64,000 nt of DNA from Astrothelium macrocarpum (taxonomy: Eukaryota > Ascomycota > Dothideomycetes > Trypetheliales > Trypetheliaceae): positions 62,001-126,000 of the forward strand of contig JAGEMR010000037.1 in assembly GCA_021030915.1 (NCBI GenBank). Direction: 5' to 3'. Below, in pieces: positions 34,104-45,472 of the stretch (position 1 is its first letter; each line of letters opens with the position of its first letter). The notes below the pieces were generated by a model that was not told the DNA's origin, searched no databases, and worked only from the letters and a program-made list of their open reading frames with translations. Made by a program: the position numbers and the translations under genes.

Positions 34104-35400
34104 CTACTGATGTTGTTTATTGACAATACAGATATTCTTCAACACCTGCTCCAACTTCTTCGCACAATCCTCCACCATACTCATAGACCTCCACGCTACG
34201 AATCGATCCGGCCTCACCAGCACGCACCCATCCTCATCTACCTCCCTCTTCTTTTCCCAATCAAAATATACATCATGATAATCCTGTCCCCATCCAATCG
34301 CGTATGTCCTAAGCTCCACCCCCAGATCCTTCCCCACCCTCACCGCCGCCTCCTTCCACGCGTTCCCACCCACTCCCGTCAACAGACAAAACGCCCCATG
34401 GCCTGCCAAATCAATTGTCGAGATCTGCTTCCCTGGACTCGATGTATTCACCCATGCATGCGGCAGTCTCGAACCCGGATACGTCGAACTCGTATGATAC
34501 CTCACAGGATCCTTGCCCCCCTCGTCCCACGCCGGGGCTTTCCTCCCCGCAGCCACTTCATCTCTTATATCCACGCCCAGAGACTCATACCGCTGATTCA
34601 TCTCCACTCCAATGCCATTAAACTCCCTCGTCGTGCCCTCAATCGCCTCTCTAAACGTCCTCCGCCTCTCACGCCCCTTCTCGCTCGCCTCCTTCAGCTC
34701 GCCAAACATGGCCACGCGCTCCGCCACCGTCGGCTCGAGTGTTCCCAGCGCTTTCCACACGGGGAGGTGATCGCGGAGACCCTGATTCGCGCGCTCCACA
34801 ACTTGCGCACCCACGGGCTGGCGCTCGACCGAGTACGTGGACAGCAGCGACGGTGACGCGAGGCCTTTCTCGACGTACGCGACCTTCCAGGCAAGGTTGA
34901 ACGCATCTTGTATACATGTGTTGCTACCCAGTCCATTCATTGGTGGGTGTCGGTGGACGGCATCACCTAAGCAGAAGATGCGGTGGGAGGGCAGGTTCGG
35001 CGGACTGTAATGCGACGCGTTGATCTCATTGATGTACCAGCGAGAGACATCGAGGATCTCGACGGGGAGGCTGGGATCGCCAACGATTTCGCTGACGCGC
35101 GCGCGGTACTCATCCACCGTTGGATTTGACTGCGGCTCGGTCCCTGGAAAGGGCAGGAAGACGAACAGCCATTCGTTCCATGGCTTGACCATGCGCGCGA
35201 CGCACGCCCAGCCCCAGTCGGGGTGCTCAACGTCTGGCTGTAAGTTCCAGTGGAGGTTGCCGGCGCGGGAGTCGATGTGTTGGGAGAGGTCGGCGCGGAG
35301 AAGGATGTTGATGGCGAGGCCTTGGCCGGGCTTTTTGATCAGGGGGATGTCGAGCTCGCGTATGATTTGGCTGCGGCCGCCGTCTGCGCCAAAGAGATAT
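34104..35400 (-). other. GC-skew dipole in 3' half of flavoprotein gene
   Basis: On the plus strand 34321-34380 has 36 C and 6 G by hand count, while 35281-35340 has 27 G and 10 C. The switch is at about 34700-34960. The gene is on the minus strand, so its coding strand also runs C-rich then G-rich toward the stop. Confidence 0.75.
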
Positions 35401-36019
35401 TTGGAGCGGATTGAATATTCGGCACCTGTTACTTCATCTCGGACGTGGTTTAAGACATGCCCGTCTGGCAAGGGTTCTAGGGACAGGAATTTGGTGTTCC
35501 ATCGGCAGATCCAGCCTTTGAGTGTAGCATACCGAATCAAGATTGGTTCTAGCAATGTCTGTGGCAAATCAACATGTCTGCATGGACTCGCGGCGTCATA
35601 ATCTGCCATGCGAATTGGATTGTCCCCCCAGGCATACATCCTCGCATACTCGTCGCCAGTCATGCTGTAGCCCCATCGATAATGTCTCATGTTCTTTCCG
35701 TGAGTGCTATTTTTGAGACATTCTTCTTCAAGCCCAATATCCCGAAGGCACTCCAAGCTGGCTGGATTAGTAATGTGAGCTCTTGGAGTATCGGCACACC
35801 CTGAAGCGACATTAATGATGATACCCCGAAGTCCTGTATACAGTCAGTATCGTCACTTGCTCTCTATATGACATACAAACCATGAGATGAAAGGAAGCAA
35901 GCCAGAGCTCCACCAGCTGGTCCAGTGCCCACAATCAGAAAGTCCGTCTCCACAAAGCCATTTTCCGCCTTTCGAATCGGTAATTCGGTACCTCTATTTG
36001 CGGCGTATAATTTGTCCAT
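34104..36019 (-). CDS. FAD-dependent phenol-hydroxylase-type monooxygenase, 622 aa
   Basis: Minus-strand exons 36019-35881 and 35833-34104 (1869 nt). A class A flavoprotein hydroxylase that uses NAD(P)H and O2 to hydroxylate an aromatic ring. The FAD dinucleotide fold is GTGPAGG near residue 32. The DG motif, contacting FAD and NADPH, is LFGADGGRS at about residues 200-208. The GD motif binding the FAD ribityl chain is FCLGDAVHRHPP. The C-terminal third matches the thioredoxin-like dimerisation domain of phenol hydroxylases (HGAFCLLTGVGGNAWKEAA). Length and layout fit phenol 2-monooxygenase or 2,4-dichlorophenol monooxygenase relatives. Substrate and pathway are unknown, and no catechol dioxygenase is nearby. 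Codon use changes within the gene because of a skew dipole in its 3' half. Confidence 0.88.
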
Positions 36020-37244
36020 GTGTGCGCATATGAAGCAAAGTCGTGTTATTTGATTAATCGTTTCTTCTTAATTCTTCTTTTTATGTGATCTGTTCCCACA
36101 ATTAGAATTTTGAAGTTGTATTCCGTGTGTACCAGGATATGAAACACACTCCACCTCTTTTCTCATTAACACAATAGATACGAGCACGAACGAGGGTTTG
36201 GGATTGAAGAATATAGTAGTGTTGTTCATCATTCACCGATGAATTCAAGACAATGAGATCATGAAAAAGTCCGACGAGATGGCTTTTAAATGTGCCATCC
36301 TGGCTTCTCAGCCCAGACCGTTTGTTGAATCCTTTCCGCCATTTTGAGACCATTTAGCTCACCATCCCACGCGCTAGATGATTACGTTTGAAGACTTACC
36401 ACATTTGGTAGCATCATGGATAGCTGCGAAGAGGCAACTGCTCGCCTGTAATTTGCTGTCATTATGCCGTGCTGACACAAGGTTACAAATTCAGGGGGTT
36501 GTCGCGTGAAGATGTGCGGCTGAGTTGACCGGTTCACGAACCTTCTTTCGAAAAAGCAATTCGCTCGGAAGTTGTTAGAAAGTGTACATCTCCACGTTAA
36601 AGACTGGGGGATGCACTGCCTACTGATTCGTCTAAATTGGAAGCCCCGTAATCTAATATCACATCTTTCTGCTTAAGATTAAATTAGTCTTGGAATGAGT
36701 CGGGATTAGGATGCGAAGGGTACGACTTATACGGACTCAGCCCAACTCAACGTGGGTCCCAAAGCTCTTCTAGAGTACTTTGTTTAGCCGGTAGGGATCA
36801 TAGGCAGTTCAACCAAAAGGGGAATACTACGGTTTTCGCCAAATTTCCCCTTGCCAGAATAGATCAGATGTGCAGATACGCATTTGTAATGTTCACATTG
36901 GACCATGTGGAGGTCGGCTCGGTGTGATGGAGTTCCCGTTTTCGTACATCAGTATATGACCGAATACGACTAAGCATATCCAAAGCCTGTGTTCCAGAAC
37001 AGAACGGCAAGTAATAACACCATCTGCTTGGATTTTGCATTAGAGAAAGCGCTCTGCAATGGCCAAACTGTCCAGAGCAGTCACCGATCTATCCTAGTAA
37101 GTTAACACTTCGATGAAGATTGCTGCAGCCACCGGGAGATGCATCAACATGCTTCCAGCCACAACGCCAAGCTGAACTCCAATAACTTCCATGTTCATCA
37201 AGCCATAAGAAGCTTACTTGCTGATCAACAGGCAATCAATCGCT
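36020..37244. other. 1.2-kb spacer, no supported gene
   Basis: It contains the promoter of the flavoprotein gene on the left and the 3' flank of PAC1 on the right. Short frames only (for example minus 36102-36353), with no recognisable domain. Confidence 0.4.
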
Positions 37245-38740
37245 TTAGGAAGCGAACACCCGCACGTTCAAATCTACGCTGCCCGTTGCAATGACACAAT
37301 TGATACTGACCTTGACCGCCATAGCGTCGCCACTTTTGCCTGGTGCGCCATTGACTTGCCCATTGGTCTCGCCATTCGTAGTCGCTGGCTCTTTGACTCG
37401 ACTTGGTGCCCAGCGAATGCAACTAACAAAATGACCATGCGCTTCATCCAGAGTCTTCACACACTTCCCTTCCTGGCTAAGATCCCAGCATCGTAAAGTC
37501 TTGTCGTCACCGACAGAGATGAGATATTTACCACCAGGATGGAACACCAGGCCTCGCACCCAGTTGTCGTGTCCCACAAGCGTCTTGATGAGTGTTCCCC
37601 TCGCATCCCAAATCTTGATAGTCTTATCTCGCGATCCGGTCGCTACGAATTCGCCAGAGCTACTTGCAGAAGGGGGCTTCTTGAGTCCCGCCAAGCTGGC
37701 AAGATGCTCGTAAGCCGATGGTGGAGCAAAGGTGCAGCATTCAATAACGTGCTCGTGTCCGAGGAATGTTGCTTTCGGATCGCCAGACGTTGCATCCCAT
37801 AATCGCGCTGTCTGGTCGTTCCCGGCCGATAGGAGCCACCGACCGTCAAAAGTGGCACTAACATCCCGGACCCAGTCTGCGTGGCCCCTGATTGTCTTGA
37901 CGCAGTATCCTGTTGTGACATCCCATATCCTAATAGTCTTGTCTCTAGATGCGGATGCCAGTAGGTTTCCGGAGCTCGGCGCACCAGCGGCACCGGAAGG
38001 AATGAAACGTACGGCCGAGACCGAATGGTCGTGGCCGGGAAGGGTGCGTATATTCTTGTATTCGTCACTCGGATCCCAAAGCTTAATGGTAAGATCACTA
38101 GAACATGATGCGAGTAGAGTTCCGCCTCTTGGTCCGCCAAAGTCAACATCTAAAACACCTTTCGTATGACCCTTCACTGTCCTTTCCAGCTCGCCCAATT
38201 CCCAATCCCAGATTTTGATGGTGGTGTCTTCGGAGCCAGAGGCAAGAGATGAAAAGATTGGATGGAACGCTACGCAAGTAATTGGCGATCTATGCGATTG
38301 AAGGGTATGTCTTGCGGGGGATCTGGGTAACCAGCTTGTGGGGTCTTGATTTCGTCTTGAGAGGGATGTGGGTGTGGCGGAATCCAGCTCTGACTGGAGT
38401 CTGGTTATTGTAGATTCCTGCTCCATTATCTTTGATGTGACTTTAGCATGCGTCATCTGTGTGAAGACGACAAAGCTTATACCTTTTTCTGTAACCGAAC
38501 GACACTCGTCCATTTCTTCTCCAGCAATCCCTCATATTTCTTTCGCGTGGCATCGTCGAAACTATCGCCGATTTTGATCTCCTGTCGCAATGCATTTGCG
38601 CTTTCTGTCAAATTGCTGACGGAAAGGTATGCTATTATAGCTTTATTACTGCCCAGGATTAGCAGACTCCTCATTGAGACAAATGAGAACTATCCTGCGT
38701 ACAGCTCTTCTGCTTGTCTAGAAGTGAGGATTGCGCTCAT
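37245..38740 (-). CDS. PAC1: PAC1/LIS1 (NudF) dynein regulator, 462 aa
   Basis: Minus-strand exons 38740-38703, 38648-38483, 38429-37245 (1389 nt). This dynein-binding WD40 protein activates and targets cytoplasmic dynein at microtubule plus ends and is needed for nuclear migration. The N-terminus has the LisH dimerisation motif across exons 1 and 2 (RQAEELNKAIIAYLSVSN). A short coiled coil follows (IMEQESTITRLQSEL). Seven WD40 repeats then run to the end, each closing with signatures such as TTIKIWDW, LTIKLWD, KTIRIWD, TARLWD, KTLRCWD and LNVRVFAS. The length is that of fungal LIS1. Introns of 54 and 53 nt are canonical; the first splits the LisH motif and restores EELNKAII. The start codon lies 672 nt from that of the divergent TOG protein gene. 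Confidence 0.95.
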
Positions 38741-39412
38741 CTCGCGGTCCCTGCGAGCATCTCCGCCGCCGCCCTGGCGGCTCTATTAAATTGACGCTTC
38801 CGAGGTATCTGGACGCGGTGGCTTCTTCTCACGACCACCCGGTGATATTTGATAACCTTGTATGTAATATAGGAAGTTCCGTCTCGACCGGTATTTCGTC
38901 GAGCCCAAGAGCCAGTGTGTTTGAGGTAGCGAAGAAATTCGATATTGTTGAAGCTCGTGGCTCGTAGGAAGATGAATTTGTGCGAAAGTGATTCCGGTTT
39001 GCTGTGTGGTAGACAGATTAGGTTCGTTTGTCGCAAGATACAAATCTTGGCTCTTAACACGAACAGGGAGCAGTCGCGACGCCAGGGTTGCCGGAGCGAA
39101 TGACGCGCGACAACAATCTCCATTCACTGTCCAATCCCGCTACCTTAGTTGACCCTACACTTCGCGCAACCGTCACCAAGAACTTACCACTCTTTCCCTG
39201 CCTTTCGCGCGCGTCATTCGTCTTGTCCGTTTGACCACTGTCTCATCTTCCATATCAACACTTCTTTATCTCCGCGCTTTGCTGTCAATAAACACGAGTA
39301 CCAATTCACCCCACATCTACAAATCGTCTTTGGAAGCCTTCCAAACCATTTCTTGCGAAAGACCGTGTGCAAGGGCAATCATCAAGGATCACGAAAATTG
39401 AGGAAAAGCGCA
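38741..39412. promoter_or_regulatory. Bidirectional promoter of PAC1 and the TOG/XMAP215 gene
   Basis: 672 nt lie between the two start codons, which point apart. No TATA element is obvious. The frames on the minus strand (38737-39123) are leader sequence of PAC1 and not protein-like. The last 200 nt before 39413 are C/T-rich leader of the plus-strand gene. Confidence 0.6.
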
Positions 39413-42333
39413 ATGGCGGAGGAAGAAGATTTTAGTTCGCTGCCCTTACCCGAAAGGTTTACCCACAAGAATTGGAAAGTAAGAAAAGAGGGCTACGAGG
39501 CGGCTACAAAAGAGTTTGATAAGGCGCAAGACGAATCGGATTCAATAGTGCAAGACTTTATTCGAGATTCAGGGTTATGGAAAGGTGCTGTCGCAGACTC
39601 AAATGTCGCCGCCCAGCAAGAAGCGCTGGCTTGCTTGTGCTCATTTCTGCAAATCGCTGGAACACAAGGATGCACAAGGTTGGTGTGAAGAATTGAAAGT
39701 GGCACACTATGTCTCTGATTCTTCTTTTCCTAGGACACGAGGGTCAACAGTCGGACCCATCACAGAGAAGGCGCTTCCCTCGACAAGACCGGCCGCGAAA
39801 CAAAAGGCATTGGAGGCTCTAATGTTATACATTGAACTCGACCGACCCGATCCTATAATAGAAGACCTTCTTCCGTTCCTATCACATAAAACACCCAAAG
39901 TTATTACTGCAACCCTTTCCGCACTTATCTCTATTTACCGCGCTTTCGGCTGTAAGACCGTGGACCCAAAACCCGTCCTTAAATCATTACCCAAAGTCTA
40001 CGGTCATGCTGACAAAAACGTACGCGCGGAAGCCCAAAATCTCACTGTGGAATTCTATCGGTGGTTAAAGGATGCAATGAAACCATTATTCTGGAACGAG
40101 CTTAAACCAGTCCAGCAACAGGATCTTGAAAAGCTTTTCGAAAAGGTGAAGGAGGAGCCCCCACCAAAACAAGAAAGACTTCTCAGATCACAACAAGCTG
40201 CAGCAACACCTGCAGGCGGGGATGGAGACGCTGCAGAAGACTTGGACGGTGATGAGCCAGTAGAAATCGATCTCGAGCCTGAATACGAAGCAGTGGATGT
40301 TATGCCAAAAATACCAAAGGATCTTCAGGAAAGGCTAGCTTCTTCGAAATGGAAAGATCGCAAAGAAGCATTAGACGACCTACTAACCGCCATCAATCAT
40401 CCTCTTATCAAAGAAGGTTCATTCGATGATATATTACGGTCTCTCGCCAAGGCGATGAAGGATGCAAATATCATGGTTGTGATAACGGCCGCAAACTGCG
40501 TGGAAGCATTCGCAAAAGGTCTACGGAAAGCTTTTTCAAAGTACCGTTCGGTAGTTGTTTCACCAATGCTGGAACGATTCAAAGAGAAAAAACAGTCAGT
40601 GACGGACGCTATTGGGGCGGCGTTAGATGCCGTTTTTATGTCAACAACATTGTCAGACTGCTTGCCAGAAACACTTGAATTCTTGGCACACAAAAACCCT
40701 CTCGTGAAACTTGAGGCGACTAGGTTCCTCATTAGATGCCTAAAGACAACTCGACAAGCGCCTGATGCGGGCGAGGTCAAATCAATAGCCGAAGCATCTA
40801 CTAAGCTATTGACAGATTCACAAGAGACGCAAAGAATGGCTGGTGCAGAAGTCCTGGGAACGTTGTGGAAGATCATGGGGGATCGATTTATGCAGCCACA
40901 CCTAGAAGGCCTCGATGATATTCGGAAAGGCAAAGTCAAAGAGGCATGCGATGCTGCAGAAGTCAAAGCAAAATACAAGCCAAAGACGGCAGCACCAGCG
41001 CCAAAAGCTACTCCAGCAGCAGTGAAGAAAGCGCCAGCAGGAAAGAGGCCGGCACCAAAAAAGACTCCAGCGACTCCCTCCGCAGCAGCAGTTCCACCTG
41101 CAGAACCAGAACCTCAAGCATCCGCCCCTCTACAACCACGACCTACAGCTCGACCTGCTGGATTACCAAAGCCTGGCCAAAAGTCCGGTCTGGCAGCACC
41201 CTCATCCCTCCGCCCTCCTGGAAAGCCCGCAGCTAGCGGCCTCGCACGGGGGATACCTCCACCAAGTACATCCTCGCCGAAGCGACCAGAACCAGTGATA
41301 CCCGACGAGCCATCCCAACCACCACCACCCAAACCCGGCTTTCCCAGCCGCGGTCTCGCCGCACGCCCCCTCGGCAAACCCGCCCCTCCCCCAACCTCCC
41401 CCCCACCCGCCGCCAGCGCTCCCACCAGCAGCCTCGACGCGACGGAACGCGCACAACTCGACGAGCTCAGCATCGAAGTCGAGCGGCTCCGGCGCGCCAA
41501 CGAAGACCTGCGCGCGGAGCGGGCCAAGCAGACGTCGCAGATCCACGAGCTGCAGCACCAGAACGCGCAGCTGATCGAGGACCACACGCGCGACGTGCTC
41601 AGCATCAAGGCCAAGGAGACGCAGCTGGTGCGCGCGCGCTCCGACGCCGAGGCCGCCGAGGCGACCGTGCAGCGGCAGGCGCGCGAGCTGGACCGGCTGA
41701 AGCGCGAGCTCAGCCGGCAGACGCATGCTGCGAGCCCGCCGCCGTACGACGTGGTGAGTCCGCAGATTTACAACGATCTCAACGCGGCCGCTGGCGTTGC
41801 TGTGAATGGCGGGTATGTCGCCAACAGCAATAGCAATAGTGGTGGGGCGGGCGATACAAGCGGCGCGCTGCGCTATGACTCTGGCTTTAGCTCTGCCAGC
41901 GCGGGCAGCAGATCGCGTGGTGCTGGGTACATTGGTAGTCCGCCCCTCGGAGATATAGGTAAGGAGAACATCGAGCGCCCGCTGTCGCGAACGAAGCTGA
42001 GTCCTTCAGGTGGCGGCGCGGAGCAACGGCGGGCGAACAAGACGGCGTCGGGGTCGTTTGAGATGGGGAGGGCGAGCCCAAGCGTGCTAAGTCAAGGGAG
42101 CGAGGGGAGTGAGAGGCCGATGGCGAGTGGAGGGTTGTCGAGGAGTGGGAGCCAGAGGTTAGGGGAGGGGGGCGGGGTGGAGAGTTGGAAGAGGGCGGCA
42201 GAGGTGACGCAGAATTTGAAGGCAAGGATTGAGATGATGAAGGTGAGTTGAGAAAGACGTTCTTTAGGTTTTGGACCGGGCGATGCTAATTCGAGAATCT
42301 TTACAGGCGAAGCAAGGTTTAACGAAGCAGTAG
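39413..42333 (+). CDS. STU2: XMAP215/Dis1-family microtubule polymerase (Stu2/Alp14 type), 933 aa
   Basis: Exons 39413-39678, 39734-42242, 42307-42333 (2802 nt). This plus-end protein captures tubulin and speeds microtubule growth at spindle poles, kinetochores and in the cytoplasm. Two TOG (HEAT) domains lie at about residues 1-230 (start LPLPERFTHKNWKVRKEGYE) and 285-520 (LQERLASSKWKDRKEALDDL). A Lys/Ala/Pro-rich basic linker binds the microtubule lattice (PAGKRPAPKKTPATPS). The dimerising coiled coil is at about 655-750 (LDELSIEVERLRRANEDLRA). The C-terminal tail ends with KARIEMMKAKQGLTKQ, reached only by splicing a 27-nt last exon. Two TOG domains plus coiled coil is the fungal arrangement; animal relatives have five TOGs. 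The second half contains a skew dipole. Confidence 0.93.
41090..42240 (+). other. GC-skew dipole in 3' part of the TOG gene
   Basis: By hand count 41341-41400 has 36 C and 10 G, and 42121-42180 has 37 G and 5 C. The flip lies near 41460-41520, at the junction of the Pro-rich linker and the coiled coil. The pattern affects the linker, the coiled coil and the tail alike, so it is not explained by one amino-acid bias. Confidence 0.75.
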
Positions 42334-43072
42334 GGGATAGGTTCACGCGCTTATGTATATTGGACTTGCATAATGGCATAGGGACTCAGTGGTCAATTCA
42401 TCTTCTCTACGGCGTTGAGTTGGCTTCGAGGCATGAGATATCACATGACAGTGTGAGGGGGGAAGATTGACGTTTAATTTCTCCTTGTGGAGGGATACCC
42501 TGGATGTAAATTGATGGATAATGCGTATAATAATATTGCAAATTGCTTCAAATGGGGAGCGACAAGCAATCAACGATCAATGGCATTACCGCTAATTCCA
42601 CCATAAAATAGACTAAATTGTCGCACGAATTAATGTTTTCACCGTTTGCCAGATAAAGTCTCACTTTGGTTAGTTTTGAATTGCTTGTGGACGTCTTCAT
42701 CTCCATGGCACTATATTCATGGTAGGCGACACAATGCACCCGTCTCCCAATTCCTTGGCCTAGTTCCTACGTTTGCGAGTTTTCACTACACATTGAACAG
42801 AATCCGGCAATGATCACATATGTGCTGCAAATTTCAAGTGTTCAGACTTGAGCTGCCGTAGTTGGTCTTTTGTTCCTGATTGGGCAATCCGGTCCACTGT
42901 TTTTGCAACCGCAAAGCAACGGCCAAGTTCATCAAACTCTCAGCTTCTTTCCATTCATAACCACGGCCATTGGAACCACCACACCAATCCAATTAAACCC
43001 CCTGAAATACTTTCACCTTCCAGGAGATGAATTCGAATTATCAAAGCATGTATTAGCATTTCAATCTGCAAT
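42334..43072. other. Spacer between TOG gene and DLT1
   Basis: About 0.74 kb with short chance frames. It holds the 3' UTR of the TOG gene and the promoter and leader of DLT1. Confidence 0.4.
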
Positions 43073-44296
43073 ATGCGCCCAATTCGTATTCCTTTCTTCC
43101 GCATCTTTTACAGTACCACATATACCGTCCTTTTCATCATCCTAATCATTCTCCTCGCCGTCAGCCCAGGAGAGATTATTTACCAATGCGTTAAAGGCAA
43201 ATCGCTCCAAGAACCCATCATCATTGGCGGTGTTTATCTGACCGCTGCCCTCATTGCAATCTTCGTGTACGCGAGCAGGCTCTATACCAGCAGAAGTGTC
43301 CTCTCCGCCATTCCTAAGACGTATATTCCAATCGAACCTGGGGAAGTCGGCAAAAGCGTCCGGCGCATGATCGCGAATGCATTGGAAAGGAGCCAGCTGA
43401 TTGCCTGGGATTCTCATCCGCGCGATGTTCGGCCAGAGCAGCAGCAACACCAGTTACAGACAGGGAAGAAACTTCATCACCATCGACCAGGAACCGCAGA
43501 ACGGACGCTTTCAAACTTCAAGCGCAAGAGCCAACTAAAAGATACTGTCATTCCCATATCACCTTCCGCTCTACCATGGGGAATAGTGGCGCATCCAGGC
43601 TGGTCTTCGCCAGCTACTGATGATCTCCCGGAACTACAATTCTCAAATGTCATTGCGGAACTACCGAATTTGATTGAAGCAAAAGCGGTCTCATTAGCTC
43701 CCAGCAATATCGAGACTGCTTCCATCAATGGTGGCAGTTTTGGAGACTCTCCATTCCCTGATCCCAATATGGTTGCTCTTCTCCAGAGATCGGCTGCCAT
43801 GGATCTTAGAACATACCTCAGCCATCTCTCTGGACTTGGTTTCATCGAACCACCCGCTCTTGGCGCACAGTTTCTCGCTTTGTACGAATATGCTCGCTTC
43901 TCTTCTGAATCCTTGACGGAGCAGCAATTCCGAAGATTGATGGAGCTGTTCACAGAGATATTGACCTGCATGGGCAACGTCGATCCACAAGTACTGCTTG
44001 ATTTACAGTTCAGATTTTCTGCTGAACCTGAGCACGGCGGTCCATCTTCAGTCTCAGGCTCTTCGGGAAGTAGTGTGCGAGCTCCAGCAGCACGCTCACT
44101 TACGTCAAGCTCTAAAGACGGCTCTATCCAAGGGTCTGTGAGACACACGCGCTTATCACGAACAAGCAGCGACCACGAACATAGCCCCAAGTCCGTGGTA
44201 CGACAGGATCTACCCTCAGAGGTATCATCTATGATATCCATGGGAAGTGTCGTCCGACACGGCTCAGCCGCCGAGCAAGACTTTCCAAATTCCTGA
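43073..44296 (+). CDS. DLT1: DLT1 (defect at low temperature) membrane protein, 407 aa
   Basis: A single-exon gene. Two membrane spans lie near the N-terminus: about residues 10-32 (TVLFIILIILLAVSPGEIIY) and 50-68 (IIGGVYLTAALIAIFVYASR). The conserved DLT1 block follows, with RLYTSRSVLSAIPKTYIP, EPGEVGKSVRRMI and IAWDSHPRD. The remainder is a polar cytosolic domain with a helical centre (QQFRRLMELFTEILTCM) and a Ser-rich tail. In yeast the gene is linked to growth in the cold, but its biochemical role is unknown. Order and spacing of the two spans and the RxYxxR-like segment fit fungal DLT1 family members. The start is the first ATG in frame and gives the usual short cytosolic N-terminus. Confidence 0.88.
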   Translation: MRPIRIPFFRIFYSTTYTVLFIILIILLAVSPGEIIYQCVKGKSLQEPIIIGGVYLTAALIAIFVYASRLYTSRSVLSAIPKTYIPIEPGEVGKSVRRMIANALERSQLIAWDSHPRDVRPEQQQHQLQTGKKLHHHRPGTAERTLSNFKRKSQLKDTVIPISPSALPWGIVAHPGWSSPATDDLPELQFSNVIAELPNLIEAKAVSLAPSNIETASINGGSFGDSPFPDPNMVALLQRSAAMDLRTYLSHLSGLGFIEPPALGAQFLALYEYARFSSESLTEQQFRRLMELFTEILTCMGNVDPQVLLDLQFRFSAEPEHGGPSSVSGSSGSSVRAPAARSLTSSSKDGSIQGSVRHTRLSRTSSDHEHSPKSVVRQDLPSEVSSMISMGSVVRHGSAAEQDFPNS

Positions 44297-44379
44297 AAGA
44301 AACGTTTATTGCACCTGAGAATAAATCAATTCTATCACCATTTAACTTCTATCTTGGTCGCACCGCATTGCAGCTAACA

Positions 44380-45010
44380 AAATGCCACTTCCATCACCAG
44401 CTCACAAGTCCTCTCGACCGATCAAACCCACCCCTCAATTGACTCTCCGGCTTCACCACCTTCCCCTGCAAAATCGTATACCTCACAATATTCTCACAAT
44501 CCTCCGGCCTTACCCTCGCCAACCACACACACTGCGCGGCCTCCATCGATCCGCCGCCCTCCCCCTCCGACGCCCCCGCCGCATCCGCCCGCCGATACAC
44601 CATCATGTTCGCGGAAAACTTGTGGCCCCCGACGTGCGAGATGAAGTAGATGCCCACGCCGCCGGGTCGCTCGTCGTCCAGGTCGCGATATAGCCCCAGC
44701 GGACGCAGATGGCGCTCGAACTCTTTGCGCAGGAGAGGTGCGGACTGGCCGCAGCGCGCGTCGCGCGTGCGGTGCGAGCAGAGGAGGATGAGGTAGCGGT
44801 GCGGGCAAGGGCGGGTGGTGAGGCCTGAAGAGGGTGGAGGGACGCCATTGGACTGGGTTTCTGAGGGTGCGCTGGCGGTGGGAGGGGAGGGTTGTGTGAG
44901 AGGTGTGGAGTTTGTGGGACCGGTGTTGATGTAAGAGGAGATAAGGGCCGGTATAGAAGTTGGGGTGACGTGATCGATGAGGGTGAAGGATGGGAGGAGG
45001 AGGCATGTTG
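44380..45010 (-). other. GC-skew dipole at 3' end of the Apd1-like gene
   Basis: By hand count on the plus strand 44521-44580 has 35 C and 10 G, while 44881-44940 has 32 G and 2 C. The flip is at about 44640-44700. The gene is on the minus strand, so the coding strand also reads C-rich then G-rich toward the stop. Confidence 0.75.
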
Positions 45011-45472
45011 TTGCTGAATCGTCGTGAGAGGGAGTGGGCATATTTGATGCGGACAGCATGAGCCTCTGGAAGTTTTAAAAGTCAGTTTGATTTGGTGAGG
45101 TTCGTTTGGCGAGCATACTCCATTGTTCGGTTGGACTTTACTCTTGTCGACGGCTTCCATTACGCTGCCCTTCTCATGGCCGATATCTCTGATCCAATCT
45201 GTTTTTCCAGTGGCGACGATCAAGTGTGTCTGCCAGCCTTTGATATGGCCATACAGCTTGTCATCTTCATCAATCTTCCATGATTTCGGTAGCTTTACAG
45301 TACACGAATCACAGTCGTGAAGGCATTCTTCACCATCAATGGTAGGATCCGTCTTTGGAAAAAGCTTGCCTTCCGGCGCAGTAGTGAAGCTGCCATCAGC
45401 CATGGATGCTTTGGACTTTTTGGATCCATCTTCTCTTTTTAACTTGTCGATGATGTTTTTAAACGGTGCCAT
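44394..45472 (-). CDS. APD1: Apd1-like sucrase/ferredoxin-family thioredoxin-fold Fe-S protein, 341 aa
   Basis: Minus-strand exons 45472-45119 and 45065-44394 (1026 nt). The start at 45472 (MAPFKNIIDKLKRED) is preferred to an upstream in-frame codon. The N-terminal half carries ECLHDCDSC and LPKSWKIDEDDKLYGHIKGW, the typical entry of the sucrase/ferredoxin-like family. The C-terminal half is a thioredoxin-like [2Fe-2S] domain. Its ligand set is visible as CSHRTRDARCG and the HVGGH pair (H-x3-H), as in Apd1-type clusters that use two Cys and two His. It ends in the conserved ARVRPEDCENIV / GKVV / RGGFDRSRG blocks. Apd1 in yeast affects actin patches and redox-drug sensitivity. The linker between halves is Ser/Thr/Pro-rich, possibly as a result of the skewed composition. 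Confidence 0.85.

Noticed and set aside
41114..41726. Minus-strand ORFs opposite the TOG gene linker
   Set aside because: Gly/Ala/Arg-rich antisense products of the skewed region, overlapping a well-supported coding exon.
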